The position numbers were made by a program, and so were the translations under genes. 64,000 nt of DNA from Curvibacter gracilis ATCC BAA-807 (GTDB taxonomy: Bacteria; Pseudomonadota; Gammaproteobacteria; Burkholderiales; Burkholderiaceae_C): the NCBI RefSeq assembly GCF_000518645.1, contig NZ_JADZ01000028.1, forward strand, positions 1-64,000, given 5' to 3'. Position 1 is the stretch's first letter. Each line of letters begins with the position of its first letter. The notes beneath the pieces are model-generated. The model was given only the letters and a program-made list of their open reading frames with translations, had not been told where the DNA came from and did no database searches. Positions 45,260-59,334 of the stretch are shown here, piece after piece.

Positions 45260-47011
45260 TCAGTGGGCGGCAAAGGCATAGCCGCTGCCGAGGCGCTTGG
45301 CCTGGTACATGGCCTGGTCGGCTGCCAGCATCAGCTCCTTCAGGGCCCGCCCGTCACCGGGTGGCAAGGCCACGCCCACGCTGACGCCCACCTGCACACG
45401 GGCCTCGCCCAAGACCATGGGCTGCGAGACCGCCTGCACCAGGCGCCGCGCCAGGGCCTCCAGCTGGGCCAGATCCAGCACCTGGGCCAGCAACAGCACA
45501 AACTCGTCGCCACCCAGCCGGGCCACCACATCCGATTCGCGCACGGCGCCGCGCAGGCGCGCCGCCACCTCGACCAGCACCCGATCCCCCACCTCGTGCC
45601 CCAAGGTGTCGTTGATGGGTTTGAAGCGGTCCAGATCGATCATCAGCACCGCCTGCTGCCCGGGGCGGGTCAGCAAAGCCGTGGCGGCCTGCTCCAGCCC
45701 GTGGCGGTTGGCCAGACCGGTCAGGGGGTCGGTGGCGGCCACCAGGGCCATCTGCTCGGCATGGATGCGCAGTTCGGCCCGCTGCATCTGCAGCTCGCGC
45801 ACCCGGGCGCTGAGGGCCAGGGCAAACACCACCGATTCGGCGCACACGCCGAACTGCAGGCCATTGGCCAGCCAGAACGGCAGATTGAACCAGCCCCAGC
45901 TGATGGCCACGGTGAGAAGCACGAAGGAAAACAGCACCAGGCGCCCTGCCAGGTACCAGAAGGCCGGCCGAAAGCCGCCGCGCCAGCGCACGAAGGCCAG
46001 GCCGGTGAGCAGAAGCACGCCCGCCACGGCCGAGGCTTCGAGGATGTTCTGAGCCAGCTCCAAGCTACCCGCCACACCACCGAGCAGAATGGCCGCGGCG
46101 CACAGCAGCAAACCCGCCGCCACGGCGTCCAGCCAGCGCCAGCGGGTCGGCGCCCCATCCGACAGGAATGCAGCCCCGAACAAGGCACTGAAGCCCACCC
46201 ACAGCGCCGGGGCCAGCACGTAGCTGCGCTCGATCCACCAGGGCGAATCGGGCCAGAGGTAGTGGGCCGTGTGGCCGTTGTAGGTGGCCAGGGTCAGAAA
46301 GGCGGCCACGCCGGTCAGCACGTAATAGGCCGTGCTGCGGTCGCGCCAGCCCCGCACCAGGGCCAGGTTGTAGAGCACCAAGGCCAGCAGCACGCCATAG
46401 CAAAGGCCGTCGAACAACAGCTTCTGCGGCCGGGCGGCGAGGTAGCGGGCGGTGTCCCAGATCTGCAGGTTCAAGGTCTTGGCCGTGTTGGTCTGCACCC
46501 GCAGGTAGACGGTGTAGACACCCGGCGCAGGCAGCCTGAGGCGCTGCGCATAGCGCTCGCTGGCCAAGGGTCGGCTGTCATAGGGCTGACTCAAGCCGGT
46601 GTAGACCGGGGGTGCCAGGGCCTCACCGGCCTGATTGAAAGGGCCATGAAAGGCCAGGGCATGCATGGCCGTGCTCGGGAACAGCAGCAGCCAGTCGCCC
46701 TGCGCCTCCTGCTGCCGCACCTGCACGCGCAGCCAGAGCACCTGGTGGTCGCCCAGCGTGCGCAGCACCTGACCGGGCTGGGTGAAGCCCTGCGAAGCCT
46801 GCACGGCCGCCAGATCGGCCTGGCCGCTCGGGTCGGCCAGCACCTGCACCTGGCCGGTCAGTGATTGGCCCTGCGGCAGGTTCTCCAGCAGAAGCGGCGC
46901 AGCCAGGCCAGGCCAAGGGACGGTCAGCAGCCACAGCACAGCCAGCACACTGCGGCCACGCCAGCCCAGCAGGCCCCCGAGCCCGGACAGAAAAGAAAAA
47001 CCCTTGAACAT
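45260..47011 (-). CDS. 7TM-DISM sensor diguanylate cyclase
   Basis: 583 residues. A signal peptide and an extracellular beta-sandwich sensor (about 40-185) precede a seven-helix 7TMR-DISM transmembrane domain (about 190-400), then a GGDEF domain. GGDEF is intact (RLGGDEF near residue 499), and the I-site RESD lies five residues upstream, so it is likely an active, feedback-inhibited diguanylate cyclase. It senses an unknown, probably carbohydrate-like, ligand. No promoter is evident in the 296-base region before the next gene. It is one of two intact GGDEF proteins in the window. Confidence 0.9.
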   Translation of the reverse strand: MFKGFSFLSGLGGLLGWRGRSVLAVLWLLTVPWPGLAAPLLLENLPQGQSLTGQVQVLADPSGQADLAAVQASQGFTQPGQVLRTLGDHQVLWLRVQVRQQEAQGDWLLLFPSTAMHALAFHGPFNQAGEALAPPVYTGLSQPYDSRPLASERYAQRLRLPAPGVYTVYLRVQTNTAKTLNLQIWDTARYLAARPQKLLFDGLCYGVLLALVLYNLALVRGWRDRSTAYYVLTGVAAFLTLATYNGHTAHYLWPDSPWWIERSYVLAPALWVGFSALFGAAFLSDGAPTRWRWLDAVAAGLLLCAAAILLGGVAGSLELAQNILEASAVAGVLLLTGLAFVRWRGGFRPAFWYLAGRLVLFSFVLLTVAISWGWFNLPFWLANGLQFGVCAESVVFALALSARVRELQMQRAELRIHAEQMALVAATDPLTGLANRHGLEQAATALLTRPGQQAVLMIDLDRFKPINDTLGHEVGDRVLVEVAARLRGAVRESDVVARLGGDEFVLLLAQVLDLAQLEALARRLVQAVSQPMVLGEARVQVGVSVGVALPPGDGRALKELMLAADQAMYQAKRLGSGYAFAAH

Positions 47012-47307
47012 GCACAGATCAGCTGGTGGAGGGGATGGCCCTGTGGTGGACGGTCATGGCGAAGGCGCGGAATGCACGCCACCTGCGCCGCTCGTCATGG
47101 TAGCCCCGCCTCATGGCAGGCGTGCGAAATCCCCAGGCTGGTCACGCCTTGCGCGCCGCCATCAGGCCTGTCGCATACACTCGGGCCCTCGACGCCGGTC
47201 GCGCTCCCTGCCCTGCAGTGCTTGCAGGGCCAGCGCCCCCGGCCCCGGGCCGCCCGCAACGAGCCCGCCCCATCCCCCTTTTCACCGCATCTATCAAGGC
47301 GGACGCC
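47012..47307. other. 296-base intergenic region between diguanylate cyclase and FKBP gene
   Basis: Divergent promoters are expected here. The plus-strand side carries a possible -10 (CATACA at about 47175) without a good -35. No RNA gene, repeat or ORF longer than about 22 codons was recognised. Confidence 0.3.
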
Positions 47308-47832
47308 ATGGAAATCACTGAACAATGCGTGGTCGCACTGACCTGGACCCTCACCGACACCCTGAACGAAGAACTCGACGTGCTCGACGAGCCGGTTGAC
47401 TTTCTGGTGGGCGGTGACGATCTGCTGAAGAAAATCGAAGAAGTGCTGCAAGGCCATGAGCCCGGCGCCAGCGTCAAGCTGCAGATCGAACCCGAAGAAG
47501 GTTTTGGCGAGTACAACGAAAACCTGATCTTCCTGGAGCCGCGTTCGCTGTTCCCCAAAGAGCTGGAAGAAGGCATGACCTTCGACGGCACCGCCCTGCC
47601 CGCCGGCTGCAACCCGGACGCACCGCGCGACGCGCTCTACACCGTGACCGAGATCTACCCCGAGCACGTGGTGCTCGACGGCAACCACCCTTTGGCCGGC
47701 ATCGCGATCCGCCTGCACCTGAAGGTGCATGCGGTGCGCGAGGCCACCGAAGAGGAAATCGGCAGCGGCACCGCCGGCACCGGCTTCTTTCGCGTGCAGC
47801 CGATGGCACCGGGCAACCAGCAACTGCACTGA
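47308..47832 (+). CDS. FKBP-type peptidyl-prolyl cis-trans isomerase (SlyD-like)
   Basis: 174 residues from the ATG at 47308 with AAGGCGG upstream. The fold is split by an insert-in-flap domain, as in SlyD: the N-terminal FKBP strand (CVVALTWTLTDTLNEELD), GGDDLLKKIEEVLQGHEPG, then a flap with EPEEGFGEYNENLIFLEP, and HPLAGIAIRLHLKVHAV at the end. SlyD combines proline isomerisation with chaperone activity. It lacks the His-rich metal-binding tail of E. coli SlyD, so a metallochaperone role is unlikely. The product is probably cytosolic, as no signal peptide is seen. Confidence 0.88.
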   Translation: MEITEQCVVALTWTLTDTLNEELDVLDEPVDFLVGGDDLLKKIEEVLQGHEPGASVKLQIEPEEGFGEYNENLIFLEPRSLFPKELEEGMTFDGTALPAGCNPDAPRDALYTVTEIYPEHVVLDGNHPLAGIAIRLHLKVHAVREATEEEIGSGTAGTGFFRVQPMAPGNQQLH

Positions 47833-47846
47833 GCCCACCAAAAAAA

Positions 47847-47882
47847 GAAAAGCCCGCAGCCAAACCGGCCGCGGGCTTTTTT
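47847..47882. terminator. Bidirectional terminator between FKBP gene and dut
   Basis: AAAAGCCCGC pairs with GCGGGCTTTT around a GC-rich internal loop, with A- and T-runs on both sides. Confidence 0.85.
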
Positions 47883-47903
47883 CATGCCTGCAGGGCGAGC
47901 GGT

Positions 47904-48350
47904 TCAGCCCTTGCCGGTGGAACCGTAGCCACCTTCGCCACGCTGGGTGGGCGGAAACTCGGTCACCACGTTGAAAGTGGCCTGCAGCACCGGCACGATC
48001 ACCAACTGGGCGATGCGCTCCATGGGCTCGATGGTGAAGGCCACATCGCTGCGGTTCCAGGCGCTGACCATCAACTGGCCCTGGTAGTCGCTGTCGATCA
48101 GCCCGACCAGATTGCCCAGCACGATGCCGTGCTTGTGCCCCAGGCCCGAGCGCGGCAGGATCATGGCGGCATAACCCGGATCCTTGAGCCAGATAGCAAT
48201 GCCCGTGGGCACCAGCTGCCAGGCGTTGGGTGCCAGGGTCAGCGGCTCAGCCAGGCAGGCGCGCAGGTCCAGGCCGGCGCTGCCCGGGGTGGCATAGGCC
48301 GGAAGTTGCTCCGCCATGCGCGGATCGATGATCTTGACGTCGATGTTCAT
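47904..48350 (-). CDS. dut: dUTP diphosphatase
   Basis: 148 residues with all five motifs of trimeric dUTPases: [46 protein letters not shown] and [10 protein letters not shown]. It hydrolyses dUTP to dUMP and pyrophosphate, preventing uracil incorporation and supplying dUMP for thymidylate synthesis. It lies 29 bases after coaBC, as in many proteobacteria where coaBC and dut are adjacent. The gene is complete. Confidence 0.96.
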   Translation of the reverse strand: MNIDVKIIDPRMAEQLPAYATPGSAGLDLRACLAEPLTLAPNAWQLVPTGIAIWLKDPGYAAMILPRSGLGHKHGIVLGNLVGLIDSDYQGQLMVSAWNRSDVAFTIEPMERIAQLVIVPVLQATFNVVTEFPPTQRGEGGYGSTGKG

Positions 48351-48379
48351 TGGGTAAATTCAACAGCCTTCGACAGGCT

Positions 48380-49591
48380 TCAACAGGCCTTGCGGCGGGA
48401 AATCTCGGCCACCAATTGACGCGCCAGCGCCAGCTTGGAAGCCCGGGGCAGTTCCTGGACGCCATTCGCATCCACCAGCAGCAGCTGATTGTCGTCCTGC
48501 CCGAAGGCCGTGGGCCCGATGTTGCCCACCAGCAGCGGCACACCCTTGCGCGCGCGCTTGGCCTGGGCGTGGGCCACCAGGTCGTGGCTCTCGGCCGCAA
48601 AGCCGACGCAATACAGGCCCCCGCTGCGGGCCCGATCGCCCTGGGCCACGGTGTGCAGGATGTCGGGGTTCTCGACAAAGCTCAGTTGGGGCGTCTGGCC
48701 CGAGCCGTCTTTCTTGATCTTCTGGTCACTGGCGCTGGCTGGACGCCAGTCGGCCACGGCCGCCGTGGCAATGAACACATCGGCCTGCTCGCTGGCCGGC
48801 ACCGTGGCGGCCAGCATGTCGCGCGCCGACACCACGTTGAGGCGCCGCACCCCGCGCGGGGTGGGCAGGTGCACCGGGCCGGCGATCAGCGTGACCTCGG
48901 CCCCGGCCTCGCGGGCAGCCCGGGCAATGGCAAAACCCATCTTGCCCGAGGAATGGTTGGTGATGCCGCGCACCGGGTCGATGGCCTCGAAGGTGGGGCC
49001 CGCCGTGACCAGCACCCGCTGGCCGCGCAGCGTCTTGGGCTGAAAGAAGGCAATCACTTCTTCGGTGATCTCCAGCGCCTCGAGCATGCGCCCGTCGCCG
49101 GTTTCGCCACAGGCCTGGTCTCCCCGCGCCACGCCCAGCAGCACAGCCCCGTCGGTCTGCAACTGGGCCAGATTGCGCTGCGTGGCCGGGTGGGCCCACA
49201 TCTCGCGGTTCATGGCCGGGGCCACCAGCAGGGGCACGCGTTCGATCGGGCGGGCCAGGCACAGCAGGCTCAGCAGCTCATCGGCCCGGCCCTGCACCAG
49301 GCGGGCGATGAAGTCGGCGCTGCAAGGCGCCAGCACGATGGCATCGGCCTCGCGGCTGAGGTTGATGTGGGGCATGTTGTTGGCCTCGCGGCCATCCCAC
49401 TGCGAGGTGTAGACCGGCCGGCCCGACAGGGCCTGCATCGTGACCGGCGTGATGAACTGGCAGGCGGCCTCGGTCATCACCACCTGCACCGTGGCGCCCT
49501 GGCGGATCAGCTCGCGGCAGAGTTCGGCCGATTTGAAGCAGGCCACCCCGCCGGTGAGGCCGAGCACAATGTGTTTTCCCTGGAGGTCCAT
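48380..49591 (-). CDS. coaBC: Bifunctional phosphopantothenoylcysteine decarboxylase / phosphopantothenate-cysteine ligase
   Basis: 403 residues. The CoaC flavodoxin-like half has GGVACFKSAEL, the active-site His in PHINLSREAD and the PAMNREMW motif near residue 149. The CoaB half has LVTAGPTFEAIDPVRGITNHSSGKMG near 196 and GFAAESHDLVAHAQAKRARKG near 340. It converts 4'-phosphopantothenate and cysteine to phosphopantetheine for coenzyme A synthesis, using CTP and FMN. It is full length and adjacent to dut. The start lacks a strong Shine-Dalgarno. Confidence 0.95.
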   Translation of the reverse strand: MDLQGKHIVLGLTGGVACFKSAELCRELIRQGATVQVVMTEAACQFITPVTMQALSGRPVYTSQWDGREANNMPHINLSREADAIVLAPCSADFIARLVQGRADELLSLLCLARPIERVPLLVAPAMNREMWAHPATQRNLAQLQTDGAVLLGVARGDQACGETGDGRMLEALEITEEVIAFFQPKTLRGQRVLVTAGPTFEAIDPVRGITNHSSGKMGFAIARAAREAGAEVTLIAGPVHLPTPRGVRRLNVVSARDMLAATVPASEQADVFIATAAVADWRPASASDQKIKKDGSGQTPQLSFVENPDILHTVAQGDRARSGGLYCVGFAAESHDLVAHAQAKRARKGVPLLVGNIGPTAFGQDDNQLLLVDANGVQELPRASKLALARQLVAEISRRKAC

Positions 49592-49684
49592 GGTGACAAG
49601 GGCCCGGCGGAGCGGGCCCGGTTGGCAAAGAATGCGGCAATGTAGCAGACTGGCAGCGCCCTTCGGGTCACACGGGCGGCCATC

Positions 49685-49708
49685 AAAAAGGCCACCCGAA
49701 GGTGGCCT
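49685..49708 (-). terminator. Terminator after mmsA
   Basis: On the minus strand AGGCCACC-TTCG-GGTGGCCT is followed by TTTTTG, a standard Rho-independent terminator just beyond the stop of mmsA. Its core is the same sequence as the hairpin at 42909-42937. Confidence 0.88.
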
Positions 49709-49732
49709 GCGCGTGGAGTGGACGACTGCCGC

Positions 49733-51256
<1,524 letters not shown>

Positions 51257-51340
51257 GGTGCCTCGCTGTTGAAAGAGTGAAATTCAGAGCTGCAGTCTAG
51301 GCAGCCCCCCAGCCCCTGCCTAGCACCGGCCGCTGAACTC

Positions 51341-51362
51341 ATTGTTCGGATTGGTGAACAAT
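51341..51362. promoter_or_regulatory. LysR-type operator between mmsA and lysR
   Basis: ATTGTTC and GAACAAT form perfect 7-bp arms with an 8-base spacer, containing T-N11-A. The dyad ends 6 bases before the lysR ATG at 51369, a position suited to autorepression, and lies 85 bases from the mmsA start. Confidence 0.6.
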
Positions 51363-51368
51363 ACAGCC

Positions 51369-52380
51369 ATGGACGACCAAATAATCCACACCCTTTGGGG
51401 GCACCTGCATTGGCTGGGCGTGCTGGCCCAGCAAGGCAGCTACACCGCCGCCGCCGCCCGGCTGGGCGTGAGCAAAGCGGCCATGAGCCAGCGCGTGTCG
51501 GAGCTGGAAAAGCTCGCCGGGGTGCCCCTGGTGCAGCGCACCACCCGCAGCGTGCGCCTGACCGAGGCCGGTCAGCGCCTGGTGGACGACACCAAAGCCC
51601 CCTTTAACGCCATCGCCCACAGCTTTGCCAGCGTGCGCGATCTGGCCGGCACCCCGCGCGGTCTGTTGCGCCTGACCGCCCCCGTGGCCCTGGCCCGCCA
51701 GCAACTGGTGCCCCGCCTGGCCACTTTTTTGCAGCAGTACCCCGAGGTGCGGCTGGAACTGGACATGTCAGACCGCATGGCCTCGCTGGCCATGGAAGGG
51801 CTGGACCTGGCGATCCGCCACAGCGACCACGTGCCGGAAACCCACGTGGCCTGGAACCTGTGCCCCACCCGCTCGGTGCTGGTGGCCAGCCCCGCCTACC
51901 TGGCCCGGCGCGGCACGCCCAGCCACCCCGAAGACCTGCGCCAGCACGACTGCCTGCATTACCCGCGCCGTGGCGACACGCCCACCTGGACCTTCGAAAC
52001 GCCCACCCCCCAAAGCCCCTCCGGCGCACCCGGTTTGCCTGGCGAGCGGGTGACTGTGCCGGTGGCCGGCCCCCTGGCGGCGAACAACAGCGAGGCCCTG
52101 CGCGATGCCGCCCTGGCCGGCATCGGCATCGCCCTGCTGCCCGACTTCAGCGCCCAGGCCGGCCTGCGCGACGGGCAACTGGTGCAGGTGCTGGCCCACT
52201 GGGCCAATGCCGGCCCGTTTGCCCGGCAGCTGTACGCGATTCGCCCTTATTCGGCCCACGTGCCCAGAGCCGTCAGCGCCCTGGTGCAGCACCTGCGACA
52301 ATCGCTGGCTGGCGGGTTTGCGCTGCAGACCCCAGCCAAGTCACCCCTGCTGCATGAAGGTGTCGCACCGGCGGCACCTT

Positions 52381-52385
<5 letters not shown>
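51369..52385 (+). CDS. LysR-family transcriptional regulator (mmsA-linked)
   Basis: 338 residues from the ATG at 51369; a longer in-frame reading from 51342 would begin inside the operator dyad. The HTH (about residues 8-65) has LGVLAQQGSYTAAAARLGVSKAAMSQRVSELE and then RTTRSVRLTEAG split as expected; the effector domain starts near GLLRLTAPVALARQQLVPRL. It most likely controls the divergent mmsA in response to an intermediate of valine or beta-alanine breakdown. AACAAT lies 6 bases before the ATG, suggesting a leaderless message. Its TAA stop lies within the TATAAT of the predicted pyrG -10. Confidence 0.9.
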
Positions 52386-54077
<1,692 letters not shown>

Positions 54078-54094
54078 ACGGCCTGGGAAACACC

Positions 54095-54945
54095 ATGAAA
54101 CTCTGCGGCTTCGACATCGGTCTTGACCAACGCTTCTTCCTGATCGCCGGGCCCTGTGTGGTCGAGTCCGAGCAATTGCAGATGGACACCGCCGGCACGC
54201 TGAAGGAAATCACCTCGGCGCTCGGCATCCCCTTCATCTTCAAGAGCAGCTACGACAAGGCCAACCGCTCCTCGGGCACCAGTTTCCGGGGGCCGGGCAT
54301 GGAGCGCGGCCTGGAGATCCTGGCCAAGGTGAAGAAAGAGCTGAACGTGCCCATCCTCACCGATGTGCACAGCGAAGCCGAGATCCCGGCCGTGGCCGCC
54401 GTGGTCGATGTGCTGCAGACGCCGGCCTTCCTGTGCCGGCAGACCGATTTCATCCGCGCCGTGGCCCAGTCGGGCAAGCCGGTGAACATCAAGAAGGGCC
54501 AGTTTCTCGCGCCCCACGACATGAAGAACGTGATCGACAAGGCCCGCGCCGCCGCCCGCGATGCCGGCCTGCCCGAAGACAGCTTCATGGCCTGCGAGCG
54601 CGGCGCCAGCTTCGGCTACAACAACCTGGTCAGCGACATGCGCAGCCTGGCCATCATGCGCGAGACCGGTGCGCCGGTGGTGTTCGACGCCACCCACAGC
54701 GTGCAGCTGCCGGGCGGCCAGGGCACCAGTTCGGGTGGCCAGCGTGAAATGGTGCCGGTGCTGGCCCGTGCCGCCGTGGCGGTGGGCGTGGCCGGCCTGT
54801 TCATGGAGACCCACCCCAACCCCAGCGAAGCCCTGAGCGACGGCCCCAACGCCGTGCCGCTCAAGCGCATGAAGGCCTTGCTCGAGACCTTGCTGGCGTT
54901 GGATTTGGTCACCAAAAAGAATCCCTTCCTGGAGGCGGATTTCGC

Positions 54946-54949
<4 letters not shown>
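54095..54949 (+). CDS. kdsA: 3-deoxy-8-phosphooctulonate synthase
   Basis: 284 residues. It condenses arabinose 5-phosphate with phosphoenolpyruvate to form KDO-8-phosphate, a precursor of lipid A core sugars. Motifs include [34 protein letters not shown], and [13 protein letters not shown]. The segment [13 protein letters not shown] has Cys where E. coli KdsA has Asn, the mark of the metal-dependent class, so a divalent metal requirement is predicted. The stop overlaps the DUF1330 start (ATGA). Confidence 0.95.
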
Positions 54950-56564
<1,615 letters not shown>

Positions 56565-56595
56565 CCACCACTGCGCATGATGTGCTGATACCGCC

Positions 56596-56871
56596 ATGGG
56601 CCTTCGCCTGCTTCCGCTGATCCTGCTGGCCATGTTGGGCCTGCTGCACGCCCAGCTCTGGCTGGGCCGCGGCAGTATTCCCAACGTCGCCAGCCTGCAA
56701 CAGAAGATCGACGAGCAGCAGGCCCGCAACGCGGCGGCCCAGCGCATCAACGACCAGCTCGCCTCCGAGGTCAACGACCTCAAGGAGGGGCTGGCCATGG
56801 TCGAAGAACGTGCCCGCATCGAGCTGGGCATGGTCAAGCCCAACGAGATCTTCGTCCAGATCACCAAATAA
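56596..56871 (+). CDS. ftsB: Cell division protein FtsB
   Basis: 91 residues. A single membrane helix (LLPLILLAMLGLLHAQLWLG, residues about 5-24) is followed by a Gln/Glu-rich coiled coil (VASLQQKIDEQQARNAAAQ) and the conserved tail of septum proteins with VEERARIELGMVKPNEIFVQI. FtsB bridges FtsQ and FtsL in the divisome at midcell. It directly follows eno, the standard location, and is short enough that no extra domain is present. Confidence 0.92.
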   Translation: MGLRLLPLILLAMLGLLHAQLWLGRGSIPNVASLQQKIDEQQARNAAAQRINDQLASEVNDLKEGLAMVEERARIELGMVKPNEIFVQITK

Positions 56872-56905
56872 GCGCCCGGCCTGATGGCTGCGGCGCCTTT
56901 TCTCC

Positions 56906-57562
56906 ATGGATGCCCTGTTCACCACCGCGTTTGAACTCTGGGGCGCCTCCACCAGTTGGCTTGAGGTCGTCGCTTTCGGCCTGGCACTCGCCATGGTGGC
57001 CTGCAATATCCGCGAAATCCACTGGGGCTGGCCGCTGGCCATGCTGAGTTCGGCCCTCTACCTGCTGCTGTTCTGGCGCAGCCGCCTGTATGGCGATGCC
57101 CTGCTGCAGGCCTTTTTTGCCGTGTTGGCCCTGTGGGGCTGGTCGCAATGGCTGCAAGGCGGCAAAACCTCAGACGGCGGCGCCCCCCGCCAGGCCCTGC
57201 GCATCAGTTCGCTGAGTGCACGCGGGCGCCTGGGCGTGGTGCTGGCCTGTGCCGCCCTGTGGCCGCTGACAGGCTGGTTTCTGCAGCGCTACACCGACTC
57301 CGACGTGCCCTTGTGGGACGCCTTCCCGACCGCCGCCAGCCTGGTCGGCCAGGTGCTGCTGGGGCGCAAGCTGACCGAGAACTGGCTGGTGTGGCTGATC
57401 GTCAACCTGGTCTGCATCGGCCTGTTTGCCTACAAGGGCCTGTGGCTGACCACCGTGCTGTACGCCCTGTTCAGCGCCTTGAGCGTGGTGGGCTGGCGGG
57501 CCTGGAGACATCAGCAGGGGCCGCAAGGCCAAGCCCAGACAGCGGGCCAGGCCCATGGCTGA
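56906..57562 (+). CDS. pnuC: PnuC-type nicotinamide riboside/NMN transporter
   Basis: 218 residues with about seven hydrophobic segments. LEVVAFGLALAMVACNIREI and GWPLAMLSSALYLLLFWRSRLYGDALLQ are typical, and the second half holds TAASLVGQVLLGRKLTENW, the conserved PnuC pore region (with ENW). It carries nicotinamide riboside (or NMN breakdown products) into the cell by facilitated diffusion, trapped by phosphorylation. It overlaps the next gene, a NadR-type kinase, by 8 bases, so the pair makes a salvage unit for NAD synthesis. It follows ftsB but belongs to a separate functional unit. Confidence 0.9.
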   Translation: MDALFTTAFELWGASTSWLEVVAFGLALAMVACNIREIHWGWPLAMLSSALYLLLFWRSRLYGDALLQAFFAVLALWGWSQWLQGGKTSDGGAPRQALRISSLSARGRLGVVLACAALWPLTGWFLQRYTDSDVPLWDAFPTAASLVGQVLLGRKLTENWLVWLIVNLVCIGLFAYKGLWLTTVLYALFSALSVVGWRAWRHQQGPQGQAQTAGQAHG

Positions 57563-58235
57563 AACCGCGCTGCGCGTGGCCCTGCTGGGCGCTGAAAGCA
57601 CCGGCAAGACCGCCCTCAGCCTGGCGTTGGGCCAGGCCTTGAACGACTGCGGCATCGCCTGCGCCGTGGTGCCCGAGTACCTGCGCGAATGGTGCGAACG
57701 CGAAGCCCGCACCCCCCTGCCCGAGGAACAATCGGCCATCGCCCAGGAGCAGGCCCGGCGCGTGATCGCCGCCGCCCGTGACGCAGCCCTGGTGCTGGCC
57801 GACACCACCCCGCTGATGACGGCGGTGTACAGCGACCTGCTGTTCCAGGACACCCGCCTGTACGCCGACGCGGCGCGCCACCAGCAAGGCTATGCCCTGA
57901 CCCTGCTGACCGGCCTGGACCTGCCCTGGGTGGCCGACGGCCTGCAGCGCGATGGCCCCCAGGTGCGTGAACCGGTGGACGCCCGGCTGCGGCAGGCCCT
58001 GAGCAAGCACCACCTGCCCTACCAGGTGGTGTACGGCACGGGCGAGCGCCGCCTGCAAAACGCCTTGCTGCCCCTGACCCGACTGCCCAGGCTGCCGGGG
58101 CGCGAGCGCCTGCTCGAACGCATCGCCAGCCTGCGTGACGAACAGGTGCTGAACCGGCCCTGGCGCTGCGAGCATTGCAGCGACGGTGCCTGCGAGCACA
58201 AGCTCTTCTCGGGGCTGCTGCCACGCGGGCCCTGA
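57555..58235 (+). CDS. NadR-type nicotinamide riboside kinase / AAA family ATPase
   Basis: 226 residues. A Walker A P-loop [11 protein letters not shown] near residue 12, the [10 protein letters not shown] segment and [19 protein letters not shown] match the C-terminal ribosylnicotinamide kinase domain of NadR. The NMN adenylyltransferase and HTH domains of E. coli NadR are absent. It should phosphorylate nicotinamide riboside brought in by the adjacent PnuC. The last 25 residues carry a Cys/His cluster ([11 protein letters not shown]) not usual for the kinase, which may bind zinc or be structural. It overlaps pnuC by 8 bases and ends at a bidirectional terminator. Confidence 0.85.
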   Translation: MAETALRVALLGAESTGKTALSLALGQALNDCGIACAVVPEYLREWCEREARTPLPEEQSAIAQEQARRVIAAARDAALVLADTTPLMTAVYSDLLFQDTRLYADAARHQQGYALTLLTGLDLPWVADGLQRDGPQVREPVDARLRQALSKHHLPYQVVYGTGERRLQNALLPLTRLPRLPGRERLLERIASLRDEQVLNRPWRCEHCSDGACEHKLFSGLLPRGP

Positions 58236-58240
58236 AAGCA

Positions 58241-58263
58241 AAACGCCCCATCAAGGGGCGTTT
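58241..58263. terminator. Bidirectional terminator between the nadR-type gene and hslO
   Basis: AAACGCCCC and GGGGCGTTT (9-bp stem, 5-base loop) form a terminator usable on both strands, just after the stop of the kinase gene and before the hslO stop. Confidence 0.85.
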
Positions 58264-58297
58264 CAGGGGCAACAGGCACCCATCCGGTGCAATGTCT

Positions 58298-59290
58298 TTA
58301 TTGCACCGTCTTGGTGCCCGGGGCCAGATGGTGCTCATCGCGCGTGAACAGCGTGGCCGCGTCCACCGCGTCGAAATGGTATTGCTGGCCGCAGAACTCA
58401 CAGCCCACTTCGATCTGTCCCTGCTCGGCCAGGATGCTTTCAACCTCTTCGGTGCCCAGGCCACGGATCATCTGGCCCACGCGTTCACGGCTGCAGCTGC
58501 AGGCGAAGCGCGGCGCGGTGTCACCCTGCAGGGGCTCGAAGCGCACCACTTTTTCTTCCCAGAACAGGCGGCGCAGGATGGTGTCCACATCCAGCGTCAG
58601 CAGTTCCTCGCGCTTGAGGCTGCCGGCCAGCAGGGCGATGCGGTTGTAGTGCTCGTTCAGGCCGATCTCGTCTTCGTTGGCGGCCGAGCGCAGGCTGCCC
58701 GCCAGATTGCCCTCGCCTTCCAGCGGCAGGCGCTGGATCAGCAGGCCGGCGGCCACCTTGTCGTCGGCTGCCAGCACCAGGCAGGTGTCGAGCTGCTCGC
58801 TTTGCAGCATGTAGTGCTCCAGCACCGAGCTGAGCTTTTCGAGCTTGTGGCCGTGGTCGTCGAACAAGGGCACCACGCCCTGGTAAGGCTGCTGGCCGGG
58901 GAACTTGTCCTTGGGGTCCAGGGTGATGGCGCAACGCCCCTTGTTGTGGACATTGACCATCTCGCTCAGGCGCGCGTCTTCAGGCACCTCGCCGACCAGG
59001 GTGGCCGTCACGCGCAGACTGAGGTCGGGCTGGGCTTCGGCCACGGCCACACGCACGGGGCCGTCGCCAAACACCTGCAGCACCAGCGCACCATTGAACT
59101 TGATGTTGGACTGCATCAGCACGCTGGCCGCGGCCATCTCACCCAGCAGCTCGCGCACCGGCACCGGGTAGGCCCCGGTGGCCGAATTGGCGGCGCGCCG
59201 GGCCAGGACCTCGGTCCAGGCATCCGTCAGGCGCACGATCATGCCGCGCACCGGCAGGCCATCAAAGAGAAATTTATGAAGTTCAGACAC
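58298..59290 (-). CDS. hslO: Redox-regulated chaperone Hsp33
   Basis: 330 residues from a GTG start with AGGA about 12 bases upstream. The N-terminal core (residues about 1-180) and linker precede the zinc-binding C-terminus, whose Cys residues lie in ACSCSRERVG and CEFCGQQYHFDA (CxC and CxxC). These form the redox switch that activates holdase activity under oxidative stress. It protects proteins in the cytosol from aggregation. The gene is complete and convergent with the nadR-type gene. The next gene upstream, gamma carbonic anhydrase, is transcribed in the same direction. Confidence 0.94.
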   Translation of the reverse strand: MSELHKFLFDGLPVRGMIVRLTDAWTEVLARRAANSATGAYPVPVRELLGEMAAASVLMQSNIKFNGALVLQVFGDGPVRVAVAEAQPDLSLRVTATLVGEVPEDARLSEMVNVHNKGRCAITLDPKDKFPGQQPYQGVVPLFDDHGHKLEKLSSVLEHYMLQSEQLDTCLVLAADDKVAAGLLIQRLPLEGEGNLAGSLRSAANEDEIGLNEHYNRIALLAGSLKREELLTLDVDTILRRLFWEEKVVRFEPLQGDTAPRFACSCSRERVGQMIRGLGTEEVESILAEQGQIEVGCEFCGQQYHFDAVDAATLFTRDEHHLAPGTKTVQ

Positions 59291-59334
59291 GCAAAAAAAT
59301 CCTGAAAATCGCCACCTCGAACAAGCCCGGGGGC

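Noticed and set aside
43796-46864. 1022-residue plus-strand open frame
   Set aside because: Antisense shadow of the cupin oxygenase and diguanylate cyclase genes. It has no recognisable motif and a His/Gln/Arg-rich composition typical of reverse-strand reading of high-GC genes.
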